Positions 1-10,273 of a DNA stretch of 64,000 nucleotides are shown piece after piece. Where the stretch lies: the NCBI RefSeq assembly GCF_003591515.1, contig NZ_QZCG01000003.1, forward strand, positions 1-64,000, written 5' to 3'. Positions within the stretch are counted from its first letter, which is position 1. Each line of letters begins with the position of its first letter. This DNA comes from Paracoccus onubensis (GTDB taxonomy: Bacteria; Pseudomonadota; Alphaproteobacteria; Rhodobacterales; Rhodobacteraceae). The position numbers and the translations under genes are program-made. The notes beneath the pieces are model-generated. The model was not told the DNA's origin. It did not search any database and was given only the letters and a program-made list of their open reading frames with translations.

Positions 1-49
1 TCTCTGAAACGATGAAAACAAGCAACGCAGACAAAAGCGCTGCAACCGG

Positions 50-1749
<1,700 letters not shown>

Positions 1750-1753
<4 letters not shown>

Positions 1754-2226
1754 GTCCGGGCCTCCTCAGGGATTACGCGCGTGGTGCGGAACGATCCTTC
1801 TGCTGCTCGTAGAGGCCACGCGCTGCCCGTCGAGCGAGGAGCCGGGCCAGGGAGACGAGCCGAGGATCGGGACCAGTACCTGACGCCGCCGAAAGGCTCA
1901 GTTCGGGCTTGCCGAGTTTCGCTTCCGTCTTGCCGCTGATGTCGGGTTGCTGCGCCATTCTCGTGCCAAGTCCTGATATCCTGCATCAAGACTACGAAGC
2001 AATTCCAAATGGTTACAGGGAAGCACCCGGCGTCGTACGGGTGGTAATAGAGGGAAGCATCGGGCATCGGCGTATTCCTGAGCAGCGCGGCGTCGCGAAA
2101 ATACTGGCACGACACTGTGCGAATTTGCGGCTCGCCAAGGAATTCGAACATCTGCTCGCACAGCACGACGTTCCAGCCATGTCCTGAGATCAGTCTAGCG
2201 CCGAAGGAGTGGCAGTTGCAATACAC
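1750..2226 (-). CDS. doubtful ORF, possibly a decayed gene 5' of the integration module
   Basis: The first 85 or so codons (MYCNCHSFGARLISGHGWNV onward) look like ordinary protein with mixed hydrophobic and acidic residues. The remainder reads through the 61-aa gene in another frame and becomes Arg/Pro/Thr-rich, as shadow frames do. A real gene that lost its stop by frameshift near 1970 would explain this. No family recognised and no clear ribosome binding site. The stretch 1959-2298 otherwise holds nothing I can name. Confidence 0.25.
1773..1958 (-). CDS. small hypothetical protein upstream of the recombinase
   Basis: A 61-aa basic protein starting MAQQPDISGKTEAKLGKPEL with an Arg/Ala-rich helical C-terminal half (LARLLARRAARGLYEQQ). 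It ends 19 bp before the recombinase start on the same strand, so the two are probably co-transcribed. I recognise no domain. The position fits a small accessory protein of the integration module, such as a directionality or regulatory factor, but that is inference from location only. Confidence 0.6.
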   Translation of the reverse strand: MAQQPDISGKTEAKLGKPELSLSAASGTGPDPRLVSLARLLARRAARGLYEQQKDRSAPRA

Positions 2227-2298
2227 ACAGCAAGACCAACTCTACGATTGGCGGCGTCTTCATTGTCAGAAACGTAAGCTGCAGCTAGATTTGTTCAT

Positions 2299-3861
2299 AT
2301 GCATTCCCCGTGCGAGGCCAGCCCGGATCCGATACCTCTTTCCTCTCCTCCCGGAGGGGACGGTTCATTTTGTCCTCGGGCGCGGCGGCGTCTTGTCCTG
2401 ATCGCGGCCATACTTGCTTCCGCGCTCGGATTTATCGATGGATCGGTCGTTTCGATTGCGATCCCGGCAATTCGCAGCGATATTGGCGCGTCTCTCGCCG
2501 ATGCGCAGTGGATTTCCAACGCCTATGCCCTGACACTATCGGCTCTGATTCTCGTTGGTGGAAGCGCGGGTGACAAGTTCGGCCTTCGGCGCATCTTCAT
2601 TACCGGGATCATCCTGTTCATCGTGGCGTCACTTGTGTGCGCGATCGCGCCGGATGTGAGTTACCTGATCCTGGCCCGGGCCGCTCAAGGCGCGGGCGCG
2701 GCATTCATGGTTCCCGCAAGCCTTGCAATCATTGCCAAGGCTTATCCGAAAGACGAGCGAGGCAGGGCAATCGGGATCTGGGCGGCCTCTTCGGCCCTGA
2801 CGACCGCGCTTGGTCCGGTATTGGGGGGCTTTCTATTATCCGCCTTTGACGACAGTATCTGGCGCGCGATATTTGCAATCAACCTGCCGCTTGGCGGTGC
2901 CGCCATCCTGCTCTTGCTGAAAGTTCCACCGGATGAGGCGACGGGGCAGCGCAAGCTCGACCTGGTCGGGGCCGTTCTCGCGATCGTCGCATTCGGTTCC
3001 CTGGCTTACGCTCTTACCGCGCCGGCTGCCGAGGCCGATCAGCCTGCATCCGGCGCGACGGCGATCTTCATGATCGGGGGTTTGATCGTACTTTTCGGGT
3101 TCATCATCTGGGAGGCATTTCAGAAAGCCCCGATGATCGACCTGTCATTGTTCAGGATCAAGGCTTTTTCCGGCGCCAACGCGGCGACCTTCTTTCTCTA
3201 TTTCGCCTTGTCGGGCATCCTCTTTTATCTACCCATGTTGCTTATTGCCGGTTGGGGTCTGGCCGAGGCGACGGTCGGCGTCCTCTTCCTACCCTTGTCG
3301 CTGGCCATTGCGGTCCTGTCTGGCCCGGTCGGGCATTTGTCGGATCGTCTTGGACCACGCCTACCCATGACTGTCGGCAGCATGATCGTGGCCGCGGCCT
3401 TTGCGGGCCTAGCTGCCGTGGTCGATTCGGGTATGCACAGTTTCTGGTTCGCGGTATTTCCATCGATGATCGTGATGGGGCTAGGCATGGCTCTGGTAGT
3501 GTCACCGCTTTCGACAGCGGTGATGACCTCGGTTGAAGACGAGGACACTGGGGCGGCGTCGGGAATCAACAATGCGATTTCCCGCGTGGCAGGCTTGATC
3601 GCGGTCGCAGCCATGGGGAGTCTCGCCGCTTATCGCTATACCTCCATGCTGGGCGACAAGACTGCCTCCATCCCCGGCTTTGGCGAACCTTCGGGCGAAC
3701 TTTCCCCAATGCTGGAAGCCGCACGCCTTGCTGCAAGTGACGCCGCATTCTCGGCGATTGCCTGGGTGACGGCAGCCCTGTGTGTGCTGTCAGCAGGTCT
3801 TTCCTGGATCACGCAACCGGCATCAGACAAGGGTGCCAAGGTAACGACGGCTCGGGAGTAA
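2299..3861 (+). CDS. DHA2-family MFS drug/proton antiporter
   Basis: A 520-aa inner-membrane exporter of the EmrB/QacA type, expected to exchange protons for lipophilic drugs or similar compounds. It has many hydrophobic helices, with length and spacing right for the 14-helix DHA2 family. Typical motifs are present: the D-x-S-V-V-x-I-A-I-P opening of helix 1, WISNAYALTLSALILVGGSA, GDKFGLRRIF (motif A) and ARAAQGAGAAFMVPASLAII (motif C-like). About 30 non-hydrophobic residues precede helix 1, so a start a little downstream of ATG 2299 is possible; no strong Shine-Dalgarno is seen. No membrane-fusion partner is adjacent. Confidence 0.88.
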   Translation: MHSPCEASPDPIPLSSPPGGDGSFCPRARRRLVLIAAILASALGFIDGSVVSIAIPAIRSDIGASLADAQWISNAYALTLSALILVGGSAGDKFGLRRIFITGIILFIVASLVCAIAPDVSYLILARAAQGAGAAFMVPASLAIIAKAYPKDERGRAIGIWAASSALTTALGPVLGGFLLSAFDDSIWRAIFAINLPLGGAAILLLLKVPPDEATGQRKLDLVGAVLAIVAFGSLAYALTAPAAEADQPASGATAIFMIGGLIVLFGFIIWEAFQKAPMIDLSLFRIKAFSGANAATFFLYFALSGILFYLPMLLIAGWGLAEATVGVLFLPLSLAIAVLSGPVGHLSDRLGPRLPMTVGSMIVAAAFAGLAAVVDSGMHSFWFAVFPSMIVMGLGMALVVSPLSTAVMTSVEDEDTGAASGINNAISRVAGLIAVAAMGSLAAYRYTSMLGDKTASIPGFGEPSGELSPMLEAARLAASDAAFSAIAWVTAALCVLSAGLSWITQPASDKGAKVTTARE

Positions 3862-4169
3862 ACTGCTCCCCGGGCATTTAATCGGTAACGGCCCTTTACT
3901 GCCATTCGATATAGTCTCGGCGCCACTATGTGGCGTCACCAAACCAGCCATTCATGTTCGTCGCAGCAATTCTTGGCCGGTGGAAGTCATTGATCTGTGA
4001 CCTTGATACCGCTCGTCGCGGGTGCGGAATCAGCACAGCGGTTGCGAGGGCTGAAGAAGGTCGGGGGAGGTGCGGAGGTCGGCGGTGCAACGCATCAAGT
4101 GCGGCATTGTTCGGATGCATCCTGCCATTCGCAGCCGTAGCATAACAGCGAACCCAAAAACGATAGAAA
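3862..4169. other. gene-free stretch between the MFS gene and the sensor kinase
   Basis: About 300 bp between the convergent ends of the exporter and kinase genes. Short ORFs on both strands here have shadow-like composition. No hairpin terminator, tRNA or recognisable remnant was seen. Confidence 0.5.
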
Positions 4170-5561
4170 TCAGCGGGGTTCGTAATCTTCGCGAGCAATA
4201 GGCGGAAACGAGACCAGAACGCGCAGGCCCGGATGATTATCGTTCAGTGTCAACACCGCGCCATGCAATTCGGCAATCGCCCTGACCATGCTGAGTCCCA
4301 AGCCATTGCCCGGGGTCGTGCGACTCTTCTCGAGGCGATAGAAACGGCGGAAAACCTTGTCGCGTTCTGCTGTGGGGATGCCCGGACCATTGTCGGAAAC
4401 CTGAAGCAGGGCGCTGTCATCCACCCTCGACAGCGTTACCTCGATCCGCGTACCTGATGGACAGTGACGCAGGGCGTTTTCAACGAGATTTGCGATCATC
4501 TGGGTCAGGAGTTGCTGATCGCCCTGAACCATCGCGTCCTGATCTTCGATGTCAAACCTCAGCGTTTGACCGTTTTCTTCGGCGACGGGGCCGTAGGCGT
4601 CTTCGATCCGGGCGAGGATCGGGGCAAGCGGGGCTGCGGTAAACCGACCTGACCGCTGACCGGATTCGATCTGCCCGATCCGCAGCAGGGCGTGGAATGT
4701 CTCGATCAGATCGTCGGCGATCTCCACGGCTTGTTCCGCATCTTCCCTGATCTCGGAAGTCAGGTCGGGCGCATTCAGAAGCACATCCAGCCGTTGTCGC
4801 AGGCGTTGCATGGGCGTGCGAAGGTCATGGGCGATATCGGCCGAAATCTGTTTCTGGCTTTCGACCATCTGCTGAAGCTGTGCGATGGTGCGGTTGATTT
4901 CATCTGCCATACGGGCAAGGTCATCGCCATCGCTGCCAGTGACGGGGACGCGTCGATCCAATTGCCCCAATGCCACTGATTTCAGCGTCGTGGAGATCCG
5001 GGTCAGCCGCCGTTCGGTTCTGCGGCCGACAATGACCCCGGCCAGTAAACCGGTAAGCAGCAAGAGGATAAAACCTGCAAGGAATCCGCGACCTAAAACC
5101 TCGCGCAGCTCTTCAAGAAAATAGGTGCTTGTGCCCAATGTCAGCCGGTTCGGGCCGAGCTGCGCCGAATGAAGCAGGTAGCCTGTCACATCGTCATAAC
5201 GGGGCTTTTCGGCTTGGATTGCATTGACCGGGACGTAGCCGCTGCTGCCCTGCCAGTCGATGGCATCGACATTTCCGGTCAGAACGTTGCCATCCGCGTC
5301 CTGAAGCAGATAGATCCGATAATCCTCGAAATTGAACCCGGCAAATCCGCCAAGCTTTGCCTGAACCGCGTTCAGACCTTCGCTTTCGTAAAGATTGGCA
5401 AAACCGGCTGAATCGTCCGCAAGTTGGTCTAGTACCCATTCGCTGATTTCGCGATCCGCGAAGTGGTAGGTCAGACCAAAGACGAGGGCAGTGATGATGG
5501 CGTAAAGTGCGGCAAAACGCAGAGACAACCGCGCCGAGGTCGAGCGCAGGAAGCGAGACAT
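4170..5561 (-). CDS. two-component sensor histidine kinase
   Basis: A 463-aa inner-membrane kinase. Order: N-terminal membrane helix, periplasmic sensor of about 120 residues, second helix (GFILLLLTGLLAGVIVGRR), HAMP, HisKA with phosphoacceptor His245 in ISADIAHDLRTPMQRL, then the ATPase with N box LVENALRHCPSGT, G1 DNGPGIP and G2 GNGLGLSMV. I chose the ATG at 5561 because AGGG lies just upstream; ATGs at 5579 (overlapping the regulator stop) and 5597 are in frame. It follows the response regulator directly, so the pair is an operon. The sensed signal is not evident. Confidence 0.9.
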   Translation of the reverse strand: MSRFLRSTSARLSLRFAALYAIITALVFGLTYHFADREISEWVLDQLADDSAGFANLYESEGLNAVQAKLGGFAGFNFEDYRIYLLQDADGNVLTGNVDAIDWQGSSGYVPVNAIQAEKPRYDDVTGYLLHSAQLGPNRLTLGTSTYFLEELREVLGRGFLAGFILLLLTGLLAGVIVGRRTERRLTRISTTLKSVALGQLDRRVPVTGSDGDDLARMADEINRTIAQLQQMVESQKQISADIAHDLRTPMQRLRQRLDVLLNAPDLTSEIREDAEQAVEIADDLIETFHALLRIGQIESGQRSGRFTAAPLAPILARIEDAYGPVAEENGQTLRFDIEDQDAMVQGDQQLLTQMIANLVENALRHCPSGTRIEVTLSRVDDSALLQVSDNGPGIPTAERDKVFRRFYRLEKSRTTPGNGLGLSMVRAIAELHGAVLTLNDNHPGLRVLVSFPPIAREDYEPR

Positions 5562-5571
5562 GCCGCCGGCC

Positions 5572-6243
5572 CTAGCCATGCAGGCTATACCCGGCACCGC
5601 GGACGGTATGGATCAACTCGATCTCGAAGGGCCTGTCCACTTTGTTACGCAATCGACTGATATGGGTCTCGACGACGTTGGTCTTGGGATCGAAATGGAA
5701 ATCCCAGACCGATTCCAGCAGCATCGTGCGGGTCAGTACCCGGCCGGCATTGCGCATCAGATATTCCAGCAGGCGGAACTCGCGTGGTTGCAGGTCCAGA
5801 GAAATGCCCGCCCGCGTGACCGTACGGCGGATCAGGTTCATTTCCAGGTCGGCCACCTGTAAGACGGTTTCCTCGGCTTTCAGTGGCGGCCTGCGAGTCA
5901 GCGCCGCCAGCCGCGCTGATAGTTCCTGAAACGAGAATGGCTTGACGAGATAGTCGTCCGATCCCGCCTCAAGCCCCTCGACCCGGTCGTCGATCCCGTC
6001 CATCGCCGAAAGGATCAGGATCGGCGTCTCGACTCCTGCGCCGCGCACGGATTTGATCAGGGTCAGCCCATCCAGACCTGGCAACATGCGGTCAAAGATC
6101 ATCACGTCATAACTGTTGTCCAGCGCCGACAGGAAACCTTCGCGGCCATTGTCGCAATGATCGACCAGATGCCCCTGCGCCCGGAGGCTGGAGGCGATGT
6201 AGTCGGCCGTTTCGGCATGGTCCTCGACCACAAGGACGCGCAT
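5572..6243 (-). CDS. OmpR/PhoB-family response regulator
   Basis: A 223-aa regulator with a receiver domain (acidic pocket Glu7-Asp8, phosphoacceptor Asp51 in MIFDRMLPGLDG, Lys in LVKPFSF) and a C-terminal winged helix (LLEYLMRNAGRVLTRTMLLE). The start at 6243 places MRVLVVEDH at the usual N-terminus; an upstream in-frame ATG would add 20 unneeded residues. It precedes the kinase and is divergent from the sugar-transfer operon at 6409, which makes that operon a natural target, as in PmrAB-arn pairings. That link is inference. Confidence 0.92.
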   Translation of the reverse strand: MRVLVVEDHAETADYIASSLRAQGHLVDHCDNGREGFLSALDNSYDVMIFDRMLPGLDGLTLIKSVRGAGVETPILILSAMDGIDDRVEGLEAGSDDYLVKPFSFQELSARLAALTRRPPLKAEETVLQVADLEMNLIRRTVTRAGISLDLQPREFRLLEYLMRNAGRVLTRTMLLESVWDFHFDPKTNVVETHISRLRNKVDRPFEIELIHTVRGAGYSLHG

Positions 6244-6408
6244 GGCTGCTGCTTTCCATATCTTGTCTGCCCGCAGGGATAGCCCGCTGTGCGTTTGGGT
6301 CAAGACGTCGGGACATTACGGATTGGTATAGTTCCGGCAACACCCCTGACAGATCGTTCTTGATAGATGGCGGCTGACACGAACCGTCAGCCTATCGAGC
6401 AGGACAAA

Positions 6409-7938
6409 ATGACAATAATAGATGAGGCCCATGTGCCCCTCCACGCGGCAGTGGCCCGAACCCGCCCAAATGTGCGACCGACGCTGCGTGATATGCAGTT
6501 GGATGGCGCGACCCGCCGGTTTCTGGTGGCAGTTCTGACGGGATTCGGGCTCCTGCGGCTCTGGGCAATGTTTGCCGTACCTTTCACCGACACGACCGAG
6601 GCCCGTTACGGCGAAATCGCCCGCAAGATGGTTGAAACCGGGAACTGGCTGACACCGCAATTCGACTATGGCGTGCCGTTCTGGGGCAAGCCGCCGCTGC
6701 ATACCTGGCTGTCGGCAGGGGGGATGCAGTTGTTCGGCGTGAACGAAGTGGCCGCTCGGTTGCCGATCCTGCTGACCGCGCTGGCGGTTCTGTTTCTCGT
6801 CTGGCTGTGGGTGCGTGATACCGTCGGGCGCAATACGGCGTTGGTTGCCATGGCGGTGCTGGCGACGATGGCGATGTTCTTTGGCGCTTCGGGTTTCGTG
6901 ATGACCGACATGCCAATGGTTCTTTCCACGACGCTGGTCATGGTCGGGTTCTGGCAGGCGGTCGGAGGTGGCAACAGTCGTTGGGGTTATGGCGTGTTTC
7001 TAGGGCTGGCAATTGGAATGCTGGCCAAGGGGCCGGTGGCGGTCGTGCTGAGCGGCATTCCCTTGATGCTGTGGCTGGCCCTGACATGGAACTGGCACCT
7101 GTTGCGCCTGCTGCCATGGGCGCGCGGCATGGCATTGCTGACGGTGCTGGTCGCGCCTTGGTATGTCGCCGCCGAAATCGCCACGCCCGGATTCCTGCGC
7201 TACTTCCTGATCGGAGAGCATGTTCAGCGTTTCCTGACCCCTGGCTGGCAGGGCGATCTGTACGGGTCTGGCCATCGGGAGGCCAAGGGCATGATCTGGT
7301 TGTTCTGGCTGATGGCAGCCCTGCCATGGAGCTTGGTTGCAGCCTTGCTACTGACCCGCCCCGGCAAACTGGTCACAATGTTCCGACAGGATCGCTCGGC
7401 CTGGCTGGTTTATCTGTTGCTCTGGGCATTGTCACCTTTGCTGCTATTCACGCCTGCATCCAATATTCTCGCCGCCTATGTCCTGCCCGGCCTGCCGGCT
7501 GCAGCTGTCTTACTGGTGGTGCTGTTCACGCAGATGTTCGAGGACCAACCGAGCCGCGCAGCCCGAACAGGGTTTGCCATCGCGACATTGGCGATCTTCG
7601 CGCTTTTCCTGGCACTGACCTCGGGCGCGGTTTTCGCGCCGCAGAAGATCCGGCTGAAATCCGACAAGGCTCTCGTCGCGGCCGCCAGCTCAGCGATGCC
7701 CGGTGCGCCACTTTATACCCTCGGCGGGCGCAGCTACTCGGCCGAATTCTATTCGCGGGGCAAAGCGCGTGCCATCGATCCCGAAGACTTCGCGCGACTG
7801 GCCGGCAGCGGTGCACCGGTGGCTTTCTCGGTGCCTCCGGACATGGCGTCGGAGGCGGCGACATTGGGTCTTGAAAATCTGGGCAAATATGGGCGGCATG
7901 TCCTGTTTGTCACCCAGCCGACGAACGAGGTGAAATGA
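6409..7938 (+). CDS. ArnT-like GT39 glycosyltransferase (PMT superfamily)
   Basis: A 509-aa polytopic membrane enzyme of the ArnT/PMT type, which moves a sugar from undecaprenyl phosphate onto lipid A or another acceptor at the periplasmic face. Diagnostic segments are DTTEARYGEIARKMVETGNW and WGKPPLHTW in the first periplasmic loop, followed by many hydrophobic helices. The start at 6409 is preceded by AGGA at good spacing; the ATG at 6367 lacks one. It overlaps the next gene by 4 nt. Donor sugar and acceptor cannot be read from the sequence. Confidence 0.85.
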   Translation: MTIIDEAHVPLHAAVARTRPNVRPTLRDMQLDGATRRFLVAVLTGFGLLRLWAMFAVPFTDTTEARYGEIARKMVETGNWLTPQFDYGVPFWGKPPLHTWLSAGGMQLFGVNEVAARLPILLTALAVLFLVWLWVRDTVGRNTALVAMAVLATMAMFFGASGFVMTDMPMVLSTTLVMVGFWQAVGGGNSRWGYGVFLGLAIGMLAKGPVAVVLSGIPLMLWLALTWNWHLLRLLPWARGMALLTVLVAPWYVAAEIATPGFLRYFLIGEHVQRFLTPGWQGDLYGSGHREAKGMIWLFWLMAALPWSLVAALLLTRPGKLVTMFRQDRSAWLVYLLLWALSPLLLFTPASNILAAYVLPGLPAAAVLLVVLFTQMFEDQPSRAARTGFAIATLAIFALFLALTSGAVFAPQKIRLKSDKALVAAASSAMPGAPLYTLGGRSYSAEFYSRGKARAIDPEDFARLAGSGAPVAFSVPPDMASEAATLGLENLGKYGRHVLFVTQPTNEVK

Positions 7939-8951
7939 TGGGCCGCATGCAGGATATCACTCGCGAAACGGCAAACATGACGCCACGCATGCTCGATTCA
8001 GGGCCATTGGCGCCCGATCTATCCTTTGTCATTCCGGCATATAACGAGGCAGAAACAATCGAGGAAACGCTGACACGGGTGTCGCGCAAGGCGTACAGGC
8101 TGGTGCCGCATTCCGAGATCGTTGTCGTCGATGACGGCAGCAGCGACGAAACGCTGGAACTGGTCACATCCGGCCAATGGGACCTGCCGGTTCGCCTGCT
8201 GCGTCTGTCGCGCAATTTCGGCAAGGAACAGGCGATCATGGCTGGGCTGCGTCATGCGACGGGCAAAGCCGTGGTAATTCTCGACGCCGACCTGCAAGAG
8301 CCTTTGCGCTATGTCGATACGATGCTGGAGCGCTACCGAGAAGGCTATGAGATTGTCTACGCCGTCCGCGCCCATCGTGATGATGAAAGCTGGTTGAAGC
8401 GCCGCTGTACCGCCGCTTTTTACCGCTTCCTGAATATCGGCAGCGAGGTGTCAATGCCTGCCGGAGCGCGGGACTTCCGGCTGATGGATCGAAAGGTGGT
8501 CGATGCGCTTTGCGCGCTGCCCGAAAGCAATCGCTTCATGAAGGGGCTTTATGCCTGGGTCGGTTTCCGCTCGCTTGCCATCCCGGTCGAGTTGCAGCCA
8601 CGCGGCGGGGGTAGCACCAAGTTCCGCTTCCGCGAACTGCTGAGACTGGGCATGACCGGGCTGACCGCTTTCACCGACTGGCCGTTGCGCATGTGGACCG
8701 GCATCGGAATGATCCTTGCCATGCTGTCGATCTTCTACGGGCTGTTTCTAGCCGGCCGCACGCTGCTGCTCGGCCATGCTGTGCCCGGCTGGTCCACGCT
8801 GGCAGTGGCGATCTTCTTTTTCAGTGGCATCCAGTTGATGTCCATCGGTGTGTTGGGCGAATATCTGGCGCGGGTCTTCAGCGAGGTGAAAGGTCGCCCC
8901 GGCTATCTGATCGCCGAGGATGTCACGATTGCCGCGTCATCCGAATGCTAG
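7935..8951 (+). CDS. polyprenyl-phosphate glycosyltransferase, GT2 (ArnC/GtrB-like)
   Basis: A 338-aa membrane-anchored GT2. It has a GT-A fold start LSFVIPAYNEAETIEETL, a DDGSSDET loop, the metal-binding DADLQEP motif and two C-terminal membrane helices (about 245-305) as in GtrB, ArnC and DPM1-like enzymes. It should load a sugar from a nucleotide donor onto polyprenyl phosphate on the cytoplasmic side. A good Shine-Dalgarno (GAGGTGAA) precedes ATG 7935. It overlaps both neighbours, so the three genes are translationally coupled. Confidence 0.9.
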   Translation: MMGRMQDITRETANMTPRMLDSGPLAPDLSFVIPAYNEAETIEETLTRVSRKAYRLVPHSEIVVVDDGSSDETLELVTSGQWDLPVRLLRLSRNFGKEQAIMAGLRHATGKAVVILDADLQEPLRYVDTMLERYREGYEIVYAVRAHRDDESWLKRRCTAAFYRFLNIGSEVSMPAGARDFRLMDRKVVDALCALPESNRFMKGLYAWVGFRSLAIPVELQPRGGGSTKFRFRELLRLGMTGLTAFTDWPLRMWTGIGMILAMLSIFYGLFLAGRTLLLGHAVPGWSTLAVAIFFFSGIQLMSIGVLGEYLARVFSEVKGRPGYLIAEDVTIAASSEC

Positions 8952-9331
8952 GCGCGGTCGCGCGGTTCGCCCTGACCGGGGGCCTGGCGACCCTTGTCCA
9001 TCTGGGCGTCGCGATCGGCCTTGTCTGGTTTGGCATGCTTCCGCTGATCAGCAACACTGTTGCTTTCCTGATTGCCTTCATGGTCAGTTTCTCTGGTCAC
9101 CATCTGTTCACCTTCGCCGGACATGGTTCGTCCGCGACCCAGACTTTCGGACGATTCGCTATGGTGGCGGCAATCGGATTTCTAGCAAATGAAATTGTCC
9201 TGTTCCTATTGCAGGGCATCGGCTTGTTTCGTCTCGAAGCTGCCGTTCTGATCTCGACCGCCTTTGCGGCTGCCTGTACGTTCATCCTGTCGCGCACTTG
9301 GGCGTTTGCAGGGAGCGGTCACGCACGATAG
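8945..9331 (+). CDS. GtrA-family membrane protein (putative lipid-sugar flippase)
   Basis: A 128-aa protein with four predicted membrane helices and the GtrA pattern: FALTGGLATLVHLGVA at the start, ISNTVAFLIAFMVSFSGHHL in the middle and FILSRTWAF at the end. GtrA proteins are thought to flip polyprenyl-phosphate sugars. The ATG at 8945 overlaps the GT2 stop codon by 7 nt. Together with the GT2 and GT39 genes it forms a complete load-flip-transfer set. Confidence 0.85.
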   Translation: MLGAVARFALTGGLATLVHLGVAIGLVWFGMLPLISNTVAFLIAFMVSFSGHHLFTFAGHGSSATQTFGRFAMVAAIGFLANEIVLFLLQGIGLFRLEAAVLISTAFAAACTFILSRTWAFAGSGHAR

Positions 9332-9737
9332 GCCACGCCGCGCCTGCCAGGGGCATTGGTGATGGCAGGATCAACGGCGTCGCGAGATCACGCGGCGACT
9401 GATACAAGTCGAGCGTCGCCTTGAATATCTTCAACATTCAGCGGTGTAAGTCCGGCCCAATCCTGCCCTTCGCGATTTCGGGATGCCGCAATGTTGCTTT
9501 CACCGAACCGGCCGTTCGACCGCTGGTGCAGCATTTTCGTGAGGCGGGCGGCAGCAATGCGGGACAAACCGGCCGTTCGCGACCGCAGCACGTAAATGTT
9601 CGCACTTGCGAAGTGAACGACCCGCCGGCGGAGAGCCGACTTGCGGCAGTGCGGCGCAGCATTGGCAACAATCTGTAAAATAAGCCGACATTCAGGGGCA
9701 AGATCACGAGAGACCGGCACGAGCTACTGGTCGGGCG
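9332..9737. other. gene-free stretch before the tRNA fragment
   Basis: No credible gene. Short ORFs run on both strands but have shadow composition. The stretch contains two copies of ACCGGCCGTTCG (near 9508 and 9571), a short direct repeat. It is bounded on the right by the inverted tRNA-fMet fragment. Confidence 0.5.
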
Positions 9738-9768
9738 GGATTTGAACCTACGACCTTCAGGATATGAG
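9738..9768 (-). repeat. inverted partial copy of the tRNA-fMet 3' half (att-like remnant)
   Basis: Bases 9738-9761 are an exact 24-bp reverse complement of the tRNA-fMet anticodon-stem/variable/T-arm region; 9762-9768 (ATATGAG) continues the match with one change. The acceptor stem is not conserved. It is therefore a tRNA-derived fragment, not a functional tRNA, and lies in inverted orientation to the tRNA at 50-126. It is best read as an attachment-site scar. Confidence 0.75.
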
Positions 9769-10143
9769 CAGATCAGAGGCGAAATTCGGGAACCCCGTAA
9801 TTTCAGAATGTTACGCGACAATCGATTGATTTATTGCGATTTCCACGTCGACGCTCAACTGCAGTTGTAATGTGACAGAGATATCTGCAGGGAACTGCGA
9901 AGACCTCCGAAGAGATGCGAAGACCTGCGAAAGCCTAGTAAAACAAGGCTAAAATAGGTGCAGAGAGACGCTCCGGCGGCGATCGCGTCATGTCTTGCAC
10001 AGAGGCTGAAAATTGGGCCTTGAAGACCGGTTGAAACGAATGTGAGAAGCTGCCTACGAGACGGCGACTAATGCGAATAAATCCAACGAATTCAGGGTGA
10101 TTTATGGATCCGTGTTGATGGCAAGGAAGATAAGTGACCAGCC
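9769..10143. other. non-coding stretch with short GCGAAGACCT repeats
   Basis: No credible gene. Between about 9895 and 9932 a short unit (GCGAAGACCTCCGAA / GCGAAGACCTGCGAA) repeats in tandem with small changes. Such repeats next to a tRNA fragment would fit arm-type binding sites of a lost integrase; that is inference. The left terminus of the transposable prophage probably lies in or just after this stretch. Confidence 0.4.
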
Positions 10144-10260
10144 GGAACTGGGAAATATGCTTCCCAGTTAGGAGGTCTCTTCCCAGTTTAAATAGTTCCT
10201 AGTAATTTCAATCATGTACATGGCCTTGGGTCGTGTGGCGCGGTGTCTGGAACTGGGAAG
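10144..10260. repeat. four copies of AACTGGGAAG in both orientations
   Basis: Copies are at 10146-10154 (forward, last base changed), 10160-10169 (reverse), 10179-10188 (reverse) and 10251-10260 (forward). The first two form a 9-bp inverted repeat around 6 nt and could also fold as a hairpin. They lie at the left edge of the prophage, just beyond the methylase stop, so they may be transposase end-binding sites or methylase terminator/regulatory sites. I saw no matching copies at the right end. Confidence 0.6.
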
Positions 10261-10273
10261 CGATTTTCGTTTA

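Noticed and set aside
3926..4198. short ORFs between the exporter and kinase genes
   Set aside because: Both strands are open over the same bases and neither product looks like a protein family.
9738..9768. a second functional tRNA
   Set aside because: Only the anticodon-side to T-arm part matches; acceptor stem and D-arm are absent.
9895..9932. a CRISPR array
   Set aside because: The repeated unit is short, adjacent and without spacers of even length; no cas genes are present. No CRISPR array was seen in the window.
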